From assembly GCF_014200495.1 (NCBI RefSeq), contig NZ_JACHBY010000003.1, positions 620,001 to 684,000 of the forward strand: 64,000 nucleotides of DNA, in the 5' to 3' direction. The notes beneath the pieces were generated by a model, which saw only the letters and a program-made list of their open reading frames with translations, ran no database searches and was not told the DNA's origin. The position numbers and the translations under genes were made by a program. The stretch comes from Mucilaginibacter geliditolerans. Lineage in GTDB: Bacteria; Bacteroidota; Bacteroidia; Sphingobacteriales; Sphingobacteriaceae. Shown one piece after another: positions 1 through 7,725 of this stretch. Within the stretch, counting starts at the first letter, position 1. Each line of letters starts with the position of its first letter.

Positions 1-69
1 AAAGGAGTGTTGGGAGAAGGAATTGATTTGGCTGAGACCCTAAAGAAATCACAAAGTGTGTTTAAATAG
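1..69 (+). CDS. C-terminal end of an unidentified protein (partial)
   Basis: Frame 1 is open from the window edge to a TAG at 67-69 and encodes 22 residues ending in LKKSQSVFK. The other two forward frames hit stops earlier. Nothing identifies the family, and the stretch is short enough to be open by chance, so this is only a possible gene end cut by the window border. Confidence 0.3.
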   Translation, partial: KGVLGEGIDLAETLKKSQSVFK

Positions 70-116
70 TTAAAGGGCAAGAAGGCAAGGTCCTTTTTTA
101 TAGGTGTGAACAGGCG

Positions 117-338
117 TTAGTGCAATAAAATAACCCACTGGTTATTTTCATTAAGCGCGTAGGTGAGCCCGTCGCTCATTTCAAAAACCTCCCGCCCATG
201 CTTTTCGCTATGATAGCTTTTTACTTCCCGTACCGGGCCGCCGTTTTCACGACGAAGGTAAAGTAACAAGGCACTTAAATTGGGCGTGACATCCTGTAAG
301 TGCTGGTATTCTCCTTCCCTAACAAATGCTGAACTCAT
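117..338 (-). CDS. hypothetical protein, 73 aa
   Basis: Small soluble protein starting MSSAFVREGEYQHL. I chose the ATG at 338 over the upstream in-frame ATG at 380, because the extra 14 residues are hydrophobic and fit poorly with the charged body. The protein contains a conserved-looking region, EVKSYHSEKHGREVFEMSDGL, which suggests a small beta-rich fold. I do not recognise the family and assign no function. It is divergent from the histidine kinase gene at 476, so the two probably share the 340-475 interval as a promoter region. Confidence 0.55.
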   Translation of the reverse strand: MSSAFVREGEYQHLQDVTPNLSALLLYLRRENGGPVREVKSYHSEKHGREVFEMSDGLTYALNENNQWVILLH

Positions 339-475
339 GTTATTTATTAAATCAATGGACAGTAAAACCAATAGGGCCAAAAAATGTTATGTTTGGATAA
401 ATAAAAAATCAAAGATGGTCACCAGCAGAATAAAATATGAAAGCAGTTTGGTAAACCAATTAACCCTTACCGCTG

Positions 476-2413
476 ATGATGCCGCGAAATGATCTAAGCG
501 AAAATAAGGCTATCCAGTTTTTAAACGGTGGTGGGGAAATGGGTGAATTGACCCGGTGCTTTGATTGGGCGGGTCATACTTTAGGACCTCCCGAAACCTG
601 GCCTCAGAGCCTGAAAACCACCCTTAGTATTATCTTGAATTCCCGTTTCCCGATGTTCCTGTTCTGGGGGCCGGATTCCATCTGTTTTTATAATGATGCT
701 TATCGGCCGAGTTTGGGCAATAACGGTAAGCACCCGGCCATCGGGCAACCCGGCGCGGTGATCTGGCCGGAAATATGGACGACTATCAGCCCGCTGATCG
801 AGCAGGTTATGAACGGTGGTGAAGCCAGTTGGAACGAGGACCTTTTGCTGCCGATATACCGCAATGGGAATGTAGAAGATGTGTATTGGACGTTTAGTTA
901 TAGCCCGGTTAGGGATGAATCGGGCCAGCCAGCGGGGGTGTTTGTGACTTGTTCGGAAACTACAGAGAAGGTAAAGGTGATTGCGAAATTACGGCTGTCT
1001 GACCAGCGTTTTCAAAACCTGGTCAGGGAAGCAACAGTAGGTATTATTGTGCTGATCGGTCCCGAAATGAACGTCGGCATTGTGAATGAGGGTTATGCCC
1101 GGCTGATTGGCCGCACTGTAGAGGAACTTATTGATCGCCCTTTATTTAAGATCATACCGGAAACGGAGGCTGTTTTCCGGCCTATTATTGATCAGGTCAG
1201 GCTAAGTGGTGAACCATTATATTTATATGGGAAGCCCTATTCTGTAACATATGCCGACGGAACAATTAATGGTTTTCTAAACCTTGTCTACCAGCCGTAT
1301 AAGGAAGCGGATGGTGAGATCACTGGCGTGATGGTGCTTTGCCAGGAGGTGACGGAACTGGTTAATGCTAAATTAAATACAGAGGAAGCCGAAGAAAGGA
1401 CGCGGTTGGCCGTCGAAACTGCCGCTTTAGGGACCTTTGACCTCAACCTGCAAACGGATAACCTGATCACGTCGCCACGGCTGGATGAGATCATGGGTAT
1501 TGATCCTTCCGCGGACCATACTGCTTATATATCCGCGATCCATCCGGATGATCATCCGATCCGGCAAAGGGCGCTGGAGGCAGCTTTTCATACCGGGAAA
1601 TTGCATTACAGCGTGCGAATTGTTAAAGAGGACGATATTCGCTGGATTCAAACTGAAGGCAAGGTATATTACGATACCGAGGGAAAACCGCTGCGCTTAT
1701 TAGGTAGTATGCTGGATATCACGGATAAAAAGCTGGATGACCTGCGGAAGAATGATTTTATCGCAATGGTCAGCCATGAATTAAAAACGCCGCTTACTTC
1801 TTTACAGGCTTATATCCAGGTGTTAAACGGAAAGGCGCAAAAAAGCGAGGATAGCTTTGACAAGAATCTGTTGGGAAAAGCGGATTTGCAGGTCAGGAAA
1901 ATGGGTAACATGATTAATGGATTTTTAAACCTTTCCAGGTTGGAATCTGGTAAACTTCCGCTGGTCAAAACCCAATTCGACCTTGACGAACTTTTGTCTA
2001 AAATCATCGATAATATTAATATTACTATCAACAGCCATGAAATCACGTTTGAGCCCTGCCCGCCGGTAACGGTTTTTGCGGATGAGGAAAAAATAGGATC
2101 AGTGTTAACCAACTTATTGCATAATGCCATCAAGTATTCCCAAAAAGGTAAATTGGTGGAAGTGAAGTGTGAAAGGCTGGAAACCGGCGCCCAAGTCAGT
2201 GTGAAAGACGAAGGTATGGGTATCAAACAAGCTGATCTTCCACACCTATTTGACCGTTATTACCGGGTGGAAAGCAAGCATACGGCGCATATATCTGGCT
2301 TCGGGATAGGACTATACCTAAGCGCCGAGATCATAAACCAGCATAATGGGAAAATATGGGTAGAGAGCGAACCGGACAAAGGCTCAACCTTCTACTTCAG
2401 CCTGCCTGCTTAA
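476..2413 (+). CDS. PAS-domain sensor histidine kinase, 645 aa
   Basis: Soluble sensor kinase without membrane segments. Three PAS-like regions lie at roughly residues 60-165, 185-295 and 315-415. A HisKA helix pair follows with phosphoacceptor His434 in the box VSHELKTP, then a HATPase_c domain. The N box reads LLHNAIKYS, and the G boxes are DEGMGI and GFGIGLYL. All kinase motifs look intact. The protein probably senses a cytoplasmic ligand or redox state through PAS and passes phosphate to a receiver. The single-domain receiver gene at 2537, 123 bp downstream on the same strand, is the natural candidate partner. The signal is unknown. Confidence 0.93.
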   Translation: MMPRNDLSENKAIQFLNGGGEMGELTRCFDWAGHTLGPPETWPQSLKTTLSIILNSRFPMFLFWGPDSICFYNDAYRPSLGNNGKHPAIGQPGAVIWPEIWTTISPLIEQVMNGGEASWNEDLLLPIYRNGNVEDVYWTFSYSPVRDESGQPAGVFVTCSETTEKVKVIAKLRLSDQRFQNLVREATVGIIVLIGPEMNVGIVNEGYARLIGRTVEELIDRPLFKIIPETEAVFRPIIDQVRLSGEPLYLYGKPYSVTYADGTINGFLNLVYQPYKEADGEITGVMVLCQEVTELVNAKLNTEEAEERTRLAVETAALGTFDLNLQTDNLITSPRLDEIMGIDPSADHTAYISAIHPDDHPIRQRALEAAFHTGKLHYSVRIVKEDDIRWIQTEGKVYYDTEGKPLRLLGSMLDITDKKLDDLRKNDFIAMVSHELKTPLTSLQAYIQVLNGKAQKSEDSFDKNLLGKADLQVRKMGNMINGFLNLSRLESGKLPLVKTQFDLDELLSKIIDNINITINSHEITFEPCPPVTVFADEEKIGSVLTNLLHNAIKYSQKGKLVEVKCERLETGAQVSVKDEGMGIKQADLPHLFDRYYRVESKHTAHISGFGIGLYLSAEIINQHNGKIWVESEPDKGSTFYFSLPA

Positions 2414-2456
2414 ATAGCCATGACCTTTGTCCACCAACGAGTTCGATTAAAATATC

Positions 2457-2464
2457 TATATTTG
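2457..2464 (+). promoter_or_regulatory. Bacteroidetes -7 box before the receiver gene
   Basis: TATATTTG is a perfect match to TAnnTTTG. No good -33 TTG lies at the expected 19-21 bp. It would give the receiver gene at 2537 its own transcript with a leader of about 70 nt, in addition to read-through from the kinase. Confidence 0.45.
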
Positions 2465-2536
2465 AACGGACACCAAAGACCGCGACAGGCTTAGCACGTT
2501 TCTTACCCTTTTTGGATTTCATTAGTATTAAATCCA

Positions 2537-2905
2537 ATGGAAACAATAATCGTTCAGGAAACGGACAGTGATGTACTGGATATCCTCACTTATGTATTAC
2601 ACAACGGCGGATATACCGTTTATCCCATGCTGAGTTGCGATGAAGATTTTCTCGACATCATCGAACAAACCAAACCGCATGTTGTCATGTTGGATTTCAA
2701 GTTAAAGGGGCAAGAAAGTATGCGAGTGCTACGAGAGATCAAGGAGAGGTATCCACACCTACCTGTGATCGCGGCCAGTTGCAACTCAAATATTAATGAG
2801 GAATATGACAAGGCCGGCTTTGATGATTACATCCCGAAACCTTTTGATCTGGAAGTTTTGTACGAGACTTTAAGAAAGCACATCCCGAAATCAAAATTAG
2901 ATTAA
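2537..2905 (+). CDS. single-domain response regulator (REC), 122 aa
   Basis: A stand-alone receiver domain with no output domain. The phosphoacceptor is Asp53 (VVMLDFKL), the conserved Lys lies in IPKPFD, and the switch Ser is in AASCN. The usual acidic pocket near the N-terminus is altered: QETDSD stands where most receivers have VDDD, leaving Glu8 and Asp10. Such proteins act through protein contacts or phosphorelay. It follows the PAS histidine kinase gene on the same strand and probably pairs with it, although a separate promoter box lies between them. Confidence 0.9.
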   Translation: METIIVQETDSDVLDILTYVLHNGGYTVYPMLSCDEDFLDIIEQTKPHVVMLDFKLKGQESMRVLREIKERYPHLPVIAASCNSNINEEYDKAGFDDYIPKPFDLEVLYETLRKHIPKSKLD

Positions 2906-3012
2906 GCTTAATTTGGTTTATCAAACATCATCACAGCAAAATATGGTTTGAAGTGGGCCTTGAAGGGCGTACTCTTTTAATTTTCACTGACAATATTACT
3001 TAATATAAAAGC

Positions 3013-3522
3013 CTAATTATACTGTAAATACTCTTCGGCTACATAATAAAACAAACTGGAATTGTCTTTTACCATATCCAGGCATTGTCGCACGAGTTGT
3101 GCATATGGCTGATATGCCAGCTTGAGCGCCATTAGGTTGAGCATGTTACTGGCACCCACCTGGAGGTTTTCTACTACGGACATATAGAACAAGATTGACA
3201 TATCGCTGTCGAAATGATTTTCGCGGTCGAAGGTAACCTGTTTATGCGCTTCGTCCATGACTACGTTCATCCCTAAACAATGGTTATTCAGCCAGGATTC
3301 CTCCATCATATTAAAAATTGTTTTGAGTGCGATCATTTGCTGATTAGTTTCTTCAAGATCTTCTTGAAGTGCCAGTTTCAGATTCTTAAAGGTCGCCTGT
3401 TTTACCAGGAGCGGGATACTCGTTGTTAAACTTACTTTGGCATTATATAAGATACTTAACTGTCCGATAAATGCCGTACGGAGCGCATTGATATCAAGAG
3501 CTTTGTTAGGAGTAAGGTTCAT
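3013..3522 (-). CDS. DUF892 / YciE-YciF-like ferritin-fold protein, 169 aa
   Basis: All-helical protein matching the DUF892 pattern: YNAKVSLTTSIPLLVKQA followed by LKLALQEDLEET, the first two helices of the four-helix ferritin-like bundle. DUF892 proteins are stress-associated, and some bind metal through carboxylate and His residues. Here the Glu ligands of helix 2 (EDLEET) are visible, but the expected ExxH pairs are not clear, so metal binding is uncertain. The gene stands alone on the minus strand, 75 bp upstream of the exonuclease gene's 3' end, inside a region rich in stress genes. Confidence 0.7.
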   Translation of the reverse strand: MNLTPNKALDINALRTAFIGQLSILYNAKVSLTTSIPLLVKQATFKNLKLALQEDLEETNQQMIALKTIFNMMEESWLNNHCLGMNVVMDEAHKQVTFDRENHFDSDMSILFYMSVVENLQVGASNMLNLMALKLAYQPYAQLVRQCLDMVKDNSSLFYYVAEEYLQYN

Positions 3523-3597
3523 GTTGATCGACTAAGGAAGGTAAGTGACGGGTGATTTTGTTCTAAGTTAGTCATTGTTTTTGCAATAGACATTTTA

Positions 3598-4377
3598 TTA
3601 TTCACTGTCGGTCAATTCGATCCATACCGGAGCATGGTCGCTGCTATGGTCCCAGCCTCTTACAGCTTTATCTACGGTGGCATTGACCAAACGATCTTTG
3701 AGTTTCTCGTTTAATAGAAAATGATCCAGCCGTAAACCCGCGTTGCGGCCGTAGGCATTGCGCAGGTAATCCCAAAAAGTGTAAATGGGTTTGTTTGGGT
3801 AAAGATGGCGGATCGCATCTGTCCAGCCCGAATCTACCAGCGCTTTAAACGTCGCTTTACTTTCCGGACGAAACAAGGCATTTTTCAGATATTTCTGTGG
3901 TTTATAAGTATCGAGGTCGGTCGGCATCACGTTATAATCCCCCACCATCGCTACCGGTAAATTAAACGAAAGTAGTTTATCGGCATGGGCTTGCAGGCGT
4001 TGCATCCATCGTAATTTATAATCAAACTTTGGGCCGGGCCAGGGGTTGCCGTTGGGCAGGTACAAGCAGCCGATCACTACTCCATTAATAAAGGCCTCGA
4101 TATAGCGACTGTGGGTATCTTCCGGTTCAACAGCCAATCCCCGGCGGGTTTCCTTAATTTCGCCGTAACGTGAGAGGATAGCAACACCATTCCAACTTTT
4201 TTGTCCCTCCCAGATGGCATAGTAGCCGATGTCCAGCAGGGCTTGTTCCGGAAATTTATGATTTTCACACTTGAGTTCCTGTAAGCAAACCACATCAGGT
4301 TCTGTTTCGGCCAGCCAGCGAAGCAGGTTGGTTAACCTGCCATTGATCCCGTTGATATTATAGGTGGCGATCTTCAT
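3598..4377 (-). CDS. xth: exodeoxyribonuclease III (AP endonuclease), 259 aa
   Basis: Exonuclease III/ExoA family enzyme that nicks DNA 5' of abasic sites and removes 3'-blocking groups. Visible motifs include Asn7 in YNINGIN, the metal-binding Glu34 in CLQELKC, the GDYNV motif near residue 150 and the C-terminal SDHAPV box with the catalytic His. The length is normal. It is the last gene of a minus-strand run (small gene, Ku, Fpg/Nei-like, xth) with gaps of 7 and 17 bp, so it probably works with the neighbouring glycosylase and perhaps cleans ends for Ku. Confidence 0.95.
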   Translation of the reverse strand: MKIATYNINGINGRLTNLLRWLAETEPDVVCLQELKCENHKFPEQALLDIGYYAIWEGQKSWNGVAILSRYGEIKETRRGLAVEPEDTHSRYIEAFINGVVIGCLYLPNGNPWPGPKFDYKLRWMQRLQAHADKLLSFNLPVAMVGDYNVMPTDLDTYKPQKYLKNALFRPESKATFKALVDSGWTDAIRHLYPNKPIYTFWDYLRNAYGRNAGLRLDHFLLNEKLKDRLVNATVDKAVRGWDHSSDHAPVWIELTDSE

Positions 4378-4394
4378 CTATACTTGGCAATTAC

Positions 4395-5168
4395 CTAAAT
4401 AAAAAGTTCTTGGGCGTCAGTGTAATAGGTGGTTCGTCCGCCGATCTTTTCAGTTTTAATAATTTCTCCCTTTGCTGTGGTTTTTAATTTGGGGCTATGG
4501 ATATTCATAAAATCTTTTAATTCGCCGGTGAGTTCATCGCCATTGGATTCGGCGATATCATTAATTGCTTTTTCCAGTACGGTTCGGATACTATCATAAA
4601 TTTTGGTGACGTATTTTGAAGGTATTGACTTCGAAATAGAAAAAGGCGACACCCCGGCATGGTAAAGAATTTCGTCAGAATAGGAATTGCCGATACCCCT
4701 TATAACCTTTTGGTCCATCAACAAGGTTTTGATCAAGGTTCGTTTTTTTGAGAGCAGTTCTGTAAACTCACTTTTGTCGATATCAAGTGCGTCCTGCGCA
4801 ACCGCAGGATTTGGCTGAAGCGTGGGGGTAGCTTGTTTTTGCAGATCGATAAGTGCGAAGCCGCTACCGTTTGTGAAATGAAAAGCCAGGATCTGGAACC
4901 TGGGTGTTTCGCCATTATTCAGGTCGACCAGTTCGCCTCGTAACATGAGGTGAAGGCCAAGGATCTGGTCACCGGAAAAGTGTAACTGTAAGGTCTTTCC
5001 TTCACGGTTTACGTTATTAAGTTTTTGACCTTCCAATGCGGATTTTAGATTAGCAACCGTGACATTAAGTTTTTTAGCTACAGTTACTTCAACTTTGTCC
5101 AGCTCCTCACCTTTAAATTTACGGGAAAGAATCTGCGCAAAAACGGTTAAGTCGGGTAGTTCAGCCAT
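4395..5168 (-). CDS. Fpg/Nei-family DNA glycosylase, atypical N-terminus, 257 aa
   Basis: Fpg/Nei fold base-excision enzyme. The N-terminus reads MAELPD, where Fpg and Nei normally have MPELPE or MPEGPE, so the N-terminal catalytic proline is replaced by alanine; I checked this codon as GCT on the minus strand. Glu3 and the Lys of REGKTLQL are kept. The helix-two-turn-helix signature is present (VIRGIGNSYSDEIL). The C-terminal finger lacks all four zinc cysteines but keeps the GGRTTYYT hairpin with its Arg, so it is a zincless finger. After Met removal the Ala amine might still act as nucleophile, as Val2 does in vertebrate NEIL3. Substrate is unknown. It lies 7 bp downstream of ku. Confidence 0.85.
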   Translation of the reverse strand: MAELPDLTVFAQILSRKFKGEELDKVEVTVAKKLNVTVANLKSALEGQKLNNVNREGKTLQLHFSGDQILGLHLMLRGELVDLNNGETPRFQILAFHFTNGSGFALIDLQKQATPTLQPNPAVAQDALDIDKSEFTELLSKKRTLIKTLLMDQKVIRGIGNSYSDEILYHAGVSPFSISKSIPSKYVTKIYDSIRTVLEKAINDIAESNGDELTGELKDFMNIHSPKLKTTAKGEIIKTEKIGGRTTYYTDAQELFI

Positions 5169-5175
5169 ATTAAGA

Positions 5176-5946
5176 TCATGCTCCCTTTTTTGCGGTTAAA
5201 CTACTCATCAATTGGTCGTACAGATCGTCGCCTTTGGCTTTAGCAGGTTTTAGTTTCTTGATCGTCGGGCGCTTCCCTTTTGCTTTTTGCTCTATAATTT
5301 TCAGCAGTTCGTTATGGTATTCGTCCTTATACTTGGCGAGGTCCATCGGCTCGGTATATTGATCGATCAGCGCCAATCCCATTTTCAGTTCTTTATCGCT
5401 TACTTCCACCTTCTCATCTAGTTCCAGGTCTTCCTGCTCCCTGATCTGCTGGGCGAAACGTATTCGTGTTACTACCAATGCATTATCAACTGGATGTACC
5501 ACGCAAAGGCTTTCAGTACTTCTTAATACGAAGCGGGCTAAACCTGCTTTGCCTGATTTTTTCAGCGCGGAAAGCAGCAAGGCATAAGCCTTATTTTTTT
5601 TGGTCGCGGGTGCGGTATAATAGGAAGTTTCATAATACATCGGATTGACAGCGGCAATGTCCACGAAATTTTCGATCTCGATAACTTTCGTTTTCTCCGG
5701 CGCTGCCGCCTCGAAGTCGGCTTCTTCGACTACCACATAATCGTCATCGTATTTATAAGCTTTGACGATCTTGTCGTAAGGCACTTCCTTTTTCGTGTTT
5801 TCATTGACCCGCTGAAACTTGATATGTGCGTGGTCACGGCTGTCCAGCATATCCAGATCAAGCCGGGTTTCCTGTACAGCGGAGTACAGTTTTACAGGGA
5901 TGCTTACCAATCCGAAACCGATGGAGCCCGTCCAAATACTTCTCAT
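5176..5946 (-). CDS. ku: Ku DNA end-binding protein, 256 aa
   Basis: Bacterial Ku homodimer subunit that encircles double-strand breaks in non-homologous end joining. The N-terminus MRSIWTGSIGFGLVSIPVKLY is the classic bacterial Ku start, followed by the beta-barrel ring region and a Lys-rich C-terminal tail (KAKGKRPTIKKLKPAKAKG) that in other Ku proteins binds DNA or recruits LigD. The length is typical. Its usual partner ligase LigD is not in the window. The upstream small gene overlaps its start by 4 bp, and the Fpg/Nei-like gene follows after 7 bp, so co-transcription is likely. Confidence 0.97.
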   Translation of the reverse strand: MRSIWTGSIGFGLVSIPVKLYSAVQETRLDLDMLDSRDHAHIKFQRVNENTKKEVPYDKIVKAYKYDDDYVVVEEADFEAAAPEKTKVIEIENFVDIAAVNPMYYETSYYTAPATKKNKAYALLLSALKKSGKAGLARFVLRSTESLCVVHPVDNALVVTRIRFAQQIREQEDLELDEKVEVSDKELKMGLALIDQYTEPMDLAKYKDEYHNELLKIIEQKAKGKRPTIKKLKPAKAKGDDLYDQLMSSLTAKKGA

Positions 5947-6221
5947 AGCTTTAATTTTCTAATGTTATCATTGATACCCATCGGGTGGTGCGCCTCGATC
6001 TTGTCAGCCAGGAGGTGCAGCAATTCTTCATCCAGCCCGCCAGGATTCTGGCAGATATGTAAAAAATCATGTTCGTCCGGGGTGAAACTGGCCACATACG
6101 CGCCATTTTCAAACACCCGGTATTTACATTTATCTTCATCATGATGCACGTATTCACCCACTTCGAAATGGTGTACATCTTTATCCTTACTGATGGTGAT
6201 CGGGTAATTTTCCATAAACAA
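5943..6221 (-). CDS. hypothetical protein, first gene of the ku operon, 92 aa
   Basis: Acidic, His-rich small protein of unknown function. The stop overlaps the ku start by 4 bp, so translation is probably coupled. The start may be the ATG at 6221 or the one at 6215, giving MENYPITISKD. It has no transmembrane segment or cysteine pair. The pattern of a central G-x-x-VA strand followed by a helix ending in IEAHHP resembles the divergent neighbour at 6257-6484 (GVVIAEL and HIESYFD), suggesting distant paralogy. The link to Ku is positional only. Confidence 0.75.
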   Translation of the reverse strand: MFMENYPITISKDKDVHHFEVGEYVHHDEDKCKYRVFENGAYVASFTPDEHDFLHICQNPGGLDEELLHLLADKIEAHHPMGINDNIRKLKL

Positions 6222-6256
6222 TACAACTATTTCAATGGCCTTTTGTTTAAGCTTTT

Positions 6257-6484
6257 ATGGAACAGGAATATGAATTGCATAGCTTTCCCTACAGCGAGAC
6301 CGTTGATGGGGTGGAACACAATTACCGTATCACCCAAAATGTGGACAGATATGGCGTAGAAAAGGACGGCGTGGTCATCGCAGAACTCAGTCATGACTCC
6401 GGCTGGAAACAACAATCCGGGGAAAAATTAAGCAAAGAACTCACCGACAGTATCTGCAATCATATCGAATCCTACTTCGATTAA
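6257..6484 (+). CDS. hypothetical protein, 75 aa, possible paralogue of the gene at 5943
   Basis: Small soluble protein beginning MEQEYELHSFPYSE. It has a beta-rich first half and a C-terminal amphipathic helix (LSKELTDSICNHIESYFD). It is divergently transcribed from the ku operon across a 35-bp gap, so the two promoters must overlap. The C-terminal helix and preceding strand resemble those of the 92-aa protein on the other side. No function can be assigned. Confidence 0.7.
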   Translation: MEQEYELHSFPYSETVDGVEHNYRITQNVDRYGVEKDGVVIAELSHDSGWKQQSGEKLSKELTDSICNHIESYFD

Positions 6485-6540
6485 ATGAGGCACGGCATTT
6501 GCATTGGCCTGACCATGAAGGTAATATAAACAGGTCAGCC

Positions 6541-6780
6541 ATGAGAAATTCAGATGATTTCAATAAATTAAATTATACCGCGAAAACAGAAGCGGTATTG
6601 CAGGGAACATTTTTGGCCGACCGCCTCGACGATCATAATTATATTAAACTTTATAATGTGGGTAGTTTTTATGTTGAAGTGTTTTTTGATGACCGCAGCC
6701 ATTTGATCACCCATTTCCGTGCCTTTGAAAGTACAATTTTTGTTCTGCCTTACCTGAACGATCTGAAAATAGCAGTCTGA
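6541..6780 (+). CDS. hypothetical protein, 79 aa
   Basis: Starts MRNSDDFNKLNYTAKTEAVL. I prefer the ATG at 6541 to the in-frame ATG at 6499, since the upstream residues overlap the 3' region of the preceding gene and lack a protein-like pattern. The body alternates hydrophobic and charged residues (LYNVGSFYVEVFFDD), suggesting a small beta sheet. Family not recognised. It lies on the same strand as the genes at 6257 and 6881 in a cluster of small unknown proteins. Confidence 0.6.
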   Translation: MRNSDDFNKLNYTAKTEAVLQGTFLADRLDDHNYIKLYNVGSFYVEVFFDDRSHLITHFRAFESTIFVLPYLNDLKIAV

Positions 6781-6880
6781 ATTAGCTATATTCTACCTTC
6801 ATTTTTATACCCCATTTTTTATAATTCCTTTTTGGTAAAACCCCCGTTTTGTTATTTTTACGGCACTAATCTATTAAATA

Positions 6881-7084
6881 TTGAAATATCAGCGAGGGCA
6901 GTCAGTGATCTTATTAGCAATGGACGGGAAGCCGGGCAAAGGGAAGGCAATAGTGGAAGCGGTTGATGAGCCGAACACCTGTTATACTGTGCGATTTTAT
7001 TTAAATGATACTGCACAGGCGGAAATTATCAGCCAGATACCGGAAGGGCGCTTATTGACCTTACGGGATGTGGATATAAGGTGA
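6881..7084 (+). CDS. hypothetical protein, 67 aa, TTG start
   Basis: Small beta-rich protein (YQRGQSVILL, CYTVRFYL). No ATG lies between the upstream stop at 6875 and the body. The best start is TTG at 6881, and an in-frame ATG at 6920 would cut off the first strand. The fold resembles a small barrel, but no family is recognised. It ends 3 bp before the stop of the convergent DUF4287 gene, so the two transcripts overlap. Confidence 0.55.
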   Translation: MKYQRGQSVILLAMDGKPGKGKAIVEAVDEPNTCYTVRFYLNDTAQAEIISQIPEGRLLTLRDVDIR

Positions 7085-7086
7085 TA

Positions 7087-7317
7087 TTATTCATCTTTAT
7101 CCACCTTGAAACTATGGTAGAGTGCCAGGCCATGACCCTGCCCCAACCCAAAATCTGCTTTCAGCCATTTGATAACCTCCATCGCTTTGACACCAGGTTT
7201 AAGGTCGTTGTTTTCGACAAATCCTTTTTCGGCTGCCAGTTTTTTAAAATCTTCCGGTGTTTTACCGGTCTTTTTTTGAATGGTCTTGTAATATGCTGTG
7301 AGGTTGATCGCGTTCAT
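7087..7317 (-). CDS. DUF4287 domain protein, 76 aa
   Basis: Matches the DUF4287 pattern: an N-terminal helix YYKTIQKKTGKTPEDFKKLAAEKG, then KPGVKAMEVIKWLKADFGLGQGHGLAL. This small helical domain of unknown function is often found near stress or SRPBCC genes. A perfect -7 box (TAAATTTG on the minus strand, 7322-7329) ends only 4 nt before the ATG, so the mRNA may be leaderless. Convergent with the gene at 6881 and divergent from the one at 7375. Confidence 0.85.
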   Translation of the reverse strand: MNAINLTAYYKTIQKKTGKTPEDFKKLAAEKGFVENNDLKPGVKAMEVIKWLKADFGLGQGHGLALYHSFKVDKDE

Positions 7318-7321
7318 GACA

Positions 7322-7329
7322 CAAATTTA
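7322..7329 (-). promoter_or_regulatory. -7 box directly before the DUF4287 ATG
   Basis: On the minus strand the sequence is TAAATTTG, a perfect TAnnTTTG. The ATG at 7317 follows after 4 nt, which would put transcription start at or next to the initiation codon. No clear -33 element is visible. Confidence 0.5.
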
Positions 7330-7363
7330 AACAACCATGGTGATAAAATGTTATAGAATAAAA

Positions 7364-7370
7364 AAGGAGG
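7364..7370 (+). promoter_or_regulatory. unusually strong Shine-Dalgarno site
   Basis: AAGGAGG lies 4 nt before the ATG at 7375. A full anti-SD match is uncommon in Bacteroidetes, where most genes use A-rich leaders, and no other gene in this window shows one as good. It fixes the start of the following gene. Confidence 0.7.
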
Positions 7371-7374
7371 AATT

Positions 7375-7566
7375 ATGCCCTGGCACAATGGAAATTACCC
7401 GCCATCTTATAAGAACCAACCCAAATACCTGCGCGACAAAGCGGTCGAGATCGCTAACGAAGTACTAGCCTCGACTGGCAATGAAGGCGAAGCAATTGCT
7501 ACCGGCCTGAAGCATGCCCGTGCCCATTTCGCCAAGCTAAAAAAGGAAAAAGATAAACAGGAATAG
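7375..7566 (+). CDS. YdaT-like small stress protein, 63 aa
   Basis: Begins MPWHNGNYPPSYKNQP and continues LRDKAVEIANEVLASTGNEGEAIATGLKHARAHFAK, the pattern of the N-terminal half of Bacillus YdaT-type proteins. The C-terminal domain of YdaT is absent. The canonical Shine-Dalgarno just upstream suggests efficient translation. The function of the family is not established; it sits among other stress-linked genes. Confidence 0.75.
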   Translation: MPWHNGNYPPSYKNQPKYLRDKAVEIANEVLASTGNEGEAIATGLKHARAHFAKLKKEKDKQE

Positions 7567-7725
7567 CTCAGATTATCAAGTCGAAGGATAAATTGAGCCT
7601 CGGCCCTTGATCTTGGAATATTTGTCGTGATGTGCTGAGATTATTTGTAATAAGTAATCAGTTCTGTGAGGCTCCACCTTTGGTTTAACACTTCTTTATG
7701 CAGAATGACCTAAAACACGACAAAA

